NCBI GenBank assembly: GCA_965249175.1
Contig: OZ252227.1
Span: 4,960,001 to 5,024,000 of the forward strand
DNA: 64,000 bases
Source: CAZYFH01 sp965249175
GTDB taxonomy: Bacteria; Acidobacteriota; Vicinamibacteria; Vicinamibacterales; UBA8438
Direction of reading: 5' to 3'
Positions 63,194 through 64,000 of this stretch are shown in pieces (positions within the stretch are counted from its first letter, which is position 1; the number at the start of each line of letters is the position of its first letter). A model generated the notes under the pieces. The model ran no database searches. It was not told the origin of the DNA and worked only from the letters and a program-made list of their open reading frames with translations. A program made the translations under genes and the position numbers.

Positions 63194-64000
63194 TCATCGA
63201 CCAGCCTGCACGGTGTGCAGCAGCTGGTCAACCCTCTCGGCCCGGCGCTCCCAGGTGTACTCGGCTGCATCGTCGAACGCCGTCCTGGCGATGCGTGTCG
63301 CCAACGACGCGTCGGTCGCCGCGCGACGAATGCCAGCGGCGAGCGCGTCCGCATCCGAAGGCGCCACGAGAATCGCGTTGCGCCCGTCCTCCAACACCTC
63401 GCTGGTCGCTTGCAGGTCCGAGGCGACGATCGGCCGGCCGACCGCCAGGTACTCGAACAGCTTGAGCGGCGAGGTGTACCGATCGGCCGACGCGGTCGAC
63501 GTCGTCGGCAGCACCAACACGTCGGCGGCCGCCAGCGCCGTCTGCACCTCGGCCACCGGTACCATCCCTGTGAAGTAGACGCGGTCGCTCACCCCGAGGG
63601 TCTGGGCCATGTGTCGAAGACGCCCCAGATCGCCTTCTGCCGGATGGCCGCCGACGACGACCGCGCGCACCTCCGGCAACCGAACCACTGCGTGCAGCAG
63701 GACGTCGACGCCTTTCCAGGGATAGAGGTGTCCAGCGTAGAGCACCAGAGGCTCAGCGCGCGGCTTCGATGGCCTAAATCGCCGATCCGGCTGGAGTCGA
63801 ACGCCGTTCGGCACGGTCGTCACGTTGCGCCGCGGACCAAACCGGGTCTCGAGCTCGGTCGCGAGGCTTCGAGTCGTGGTGACATAGCCCTCCGCGCGTT
63901 TCCACACCCGGCCTTCCCGGTTGTACAGTCGTCGCTGTTTCGTTTCTCGGGCCGGGCGGCCGCCCAACACCAGCTCGTTCATCGTCTCGGCAAACACCGG
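63194..64000 (-). CDS. Family 4 glycosyltransferase, N-terminus beyond the window
   Basis: The visible 268 residues are the C-terminal domain and the linker. They include LVLYAGHLYPWKGVDVLLHAV, VYFTGMVPVAEVQTALAAADV, and the donor-site segment TSPLKLFEYLAVGRPIVASD. The reading frame is open to position 64000, so the start and roughly 100 residues are missing. It is 22 bases upstream of the previous gene on the same strand. Confidence 0.88.
   Translation of the reverse strand, partial: PVFAETMNELVLGGRPARETKQRRLYNREGRVWKRAEGYVTTTRSLATELETRFGPRRNVTTVPNGVRLQPDRRFRPSKPRAEPLVLYAGHLYPWKGVDVLLHAVVRLPEVRAVVVGGHPAEGDLGRLRHMAQTLGVSDRVYFTGMVPVAEVQTALAAADVLVLPTTSTASADRYTSPLKLFEYLAVGRPIVASDLQATSEVLEDGRNAILVAPSDADALAAGIRRAATDASLATRIARTAFDDAAEYTWERRAERVDQLLHTVQAGR

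Overview
The window is one high-GC bacterial chromosome segment with compact operons. It encodes Gram-negative traits: an Na+-pumping NADH dehydrogenase, a LolB-like lipoprotein, an O-antigen ligase and a GT9 (heptosyltransferase-type) enzyme. Gene order, the IspD-IspF fusion and the ribosomal protein blocks fit a member of the Acidobacteriota, possibly Vicinamibacteria. That placement is inference from gene content; no 16S rRNA gene is present.

Region 1 (1-16292, all minus strand) is the translation and transcription core. Transcription runs from a promoter near 16310 through tRNA-Thr, tRNA-Tyr, tRNA-Gly, tRNA-Thr, tuf, rpmG, tRNA-Trp, secE, nusG, rplK, rplA, rplJ, rplL, rpoB, rpoC, rpsL, rpsG and a truncated fusA. 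Region 2 (16359-30948, minus strand) is a housekeeping run: rlmB, a fused ispDF, plsC, radA, alr, dnaB, rplI, rpsR, rpsF, pth, rplY, prs, tRNA-Gln, ispE, a LolB-like lipoprotein and a long TPR protein. rpsR carries a one-base frame disruption.

Region 3 (31074-38653) is mixed in orientation: a Trm112-like zinc protein, an O-antigen ligase, purH, two unrecognised genes and selA, followed by nqrM, apbE and a CBS-domain protein that belong with the next block. Region 4 (36884-44582, minus strand) is a complete nqrABCDEF operon extended by the CBS-domain gene, the flavin transferase apbE and the assembly factor nqrM. Its upstream region (44583-44967) is AT-rich by local standards. It holds two copies of a 47-bp element, a terminator-like hairpin just downstream of a predicted nqr promoter, and a perfect 30-bp palindrome. 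This is the most unusual non-coding stretch in the window.

Region 5 (44968-64000) is a surface-polysaccharide locus. It has about nine glycosyltransferases of the GT2, GT4 and GT9 types, two large GT-C-like membrane proteins, a small methyltransferase and a coiled-coil methyltransferase resembling O-antigen chain terminators. A thiS-thiG pair for thiamin thiazole synthesis is embedded in it. The last glycosyltransferase runs off the window. No flippase, initiating transferase or chain polymerase was recognised inside the window.
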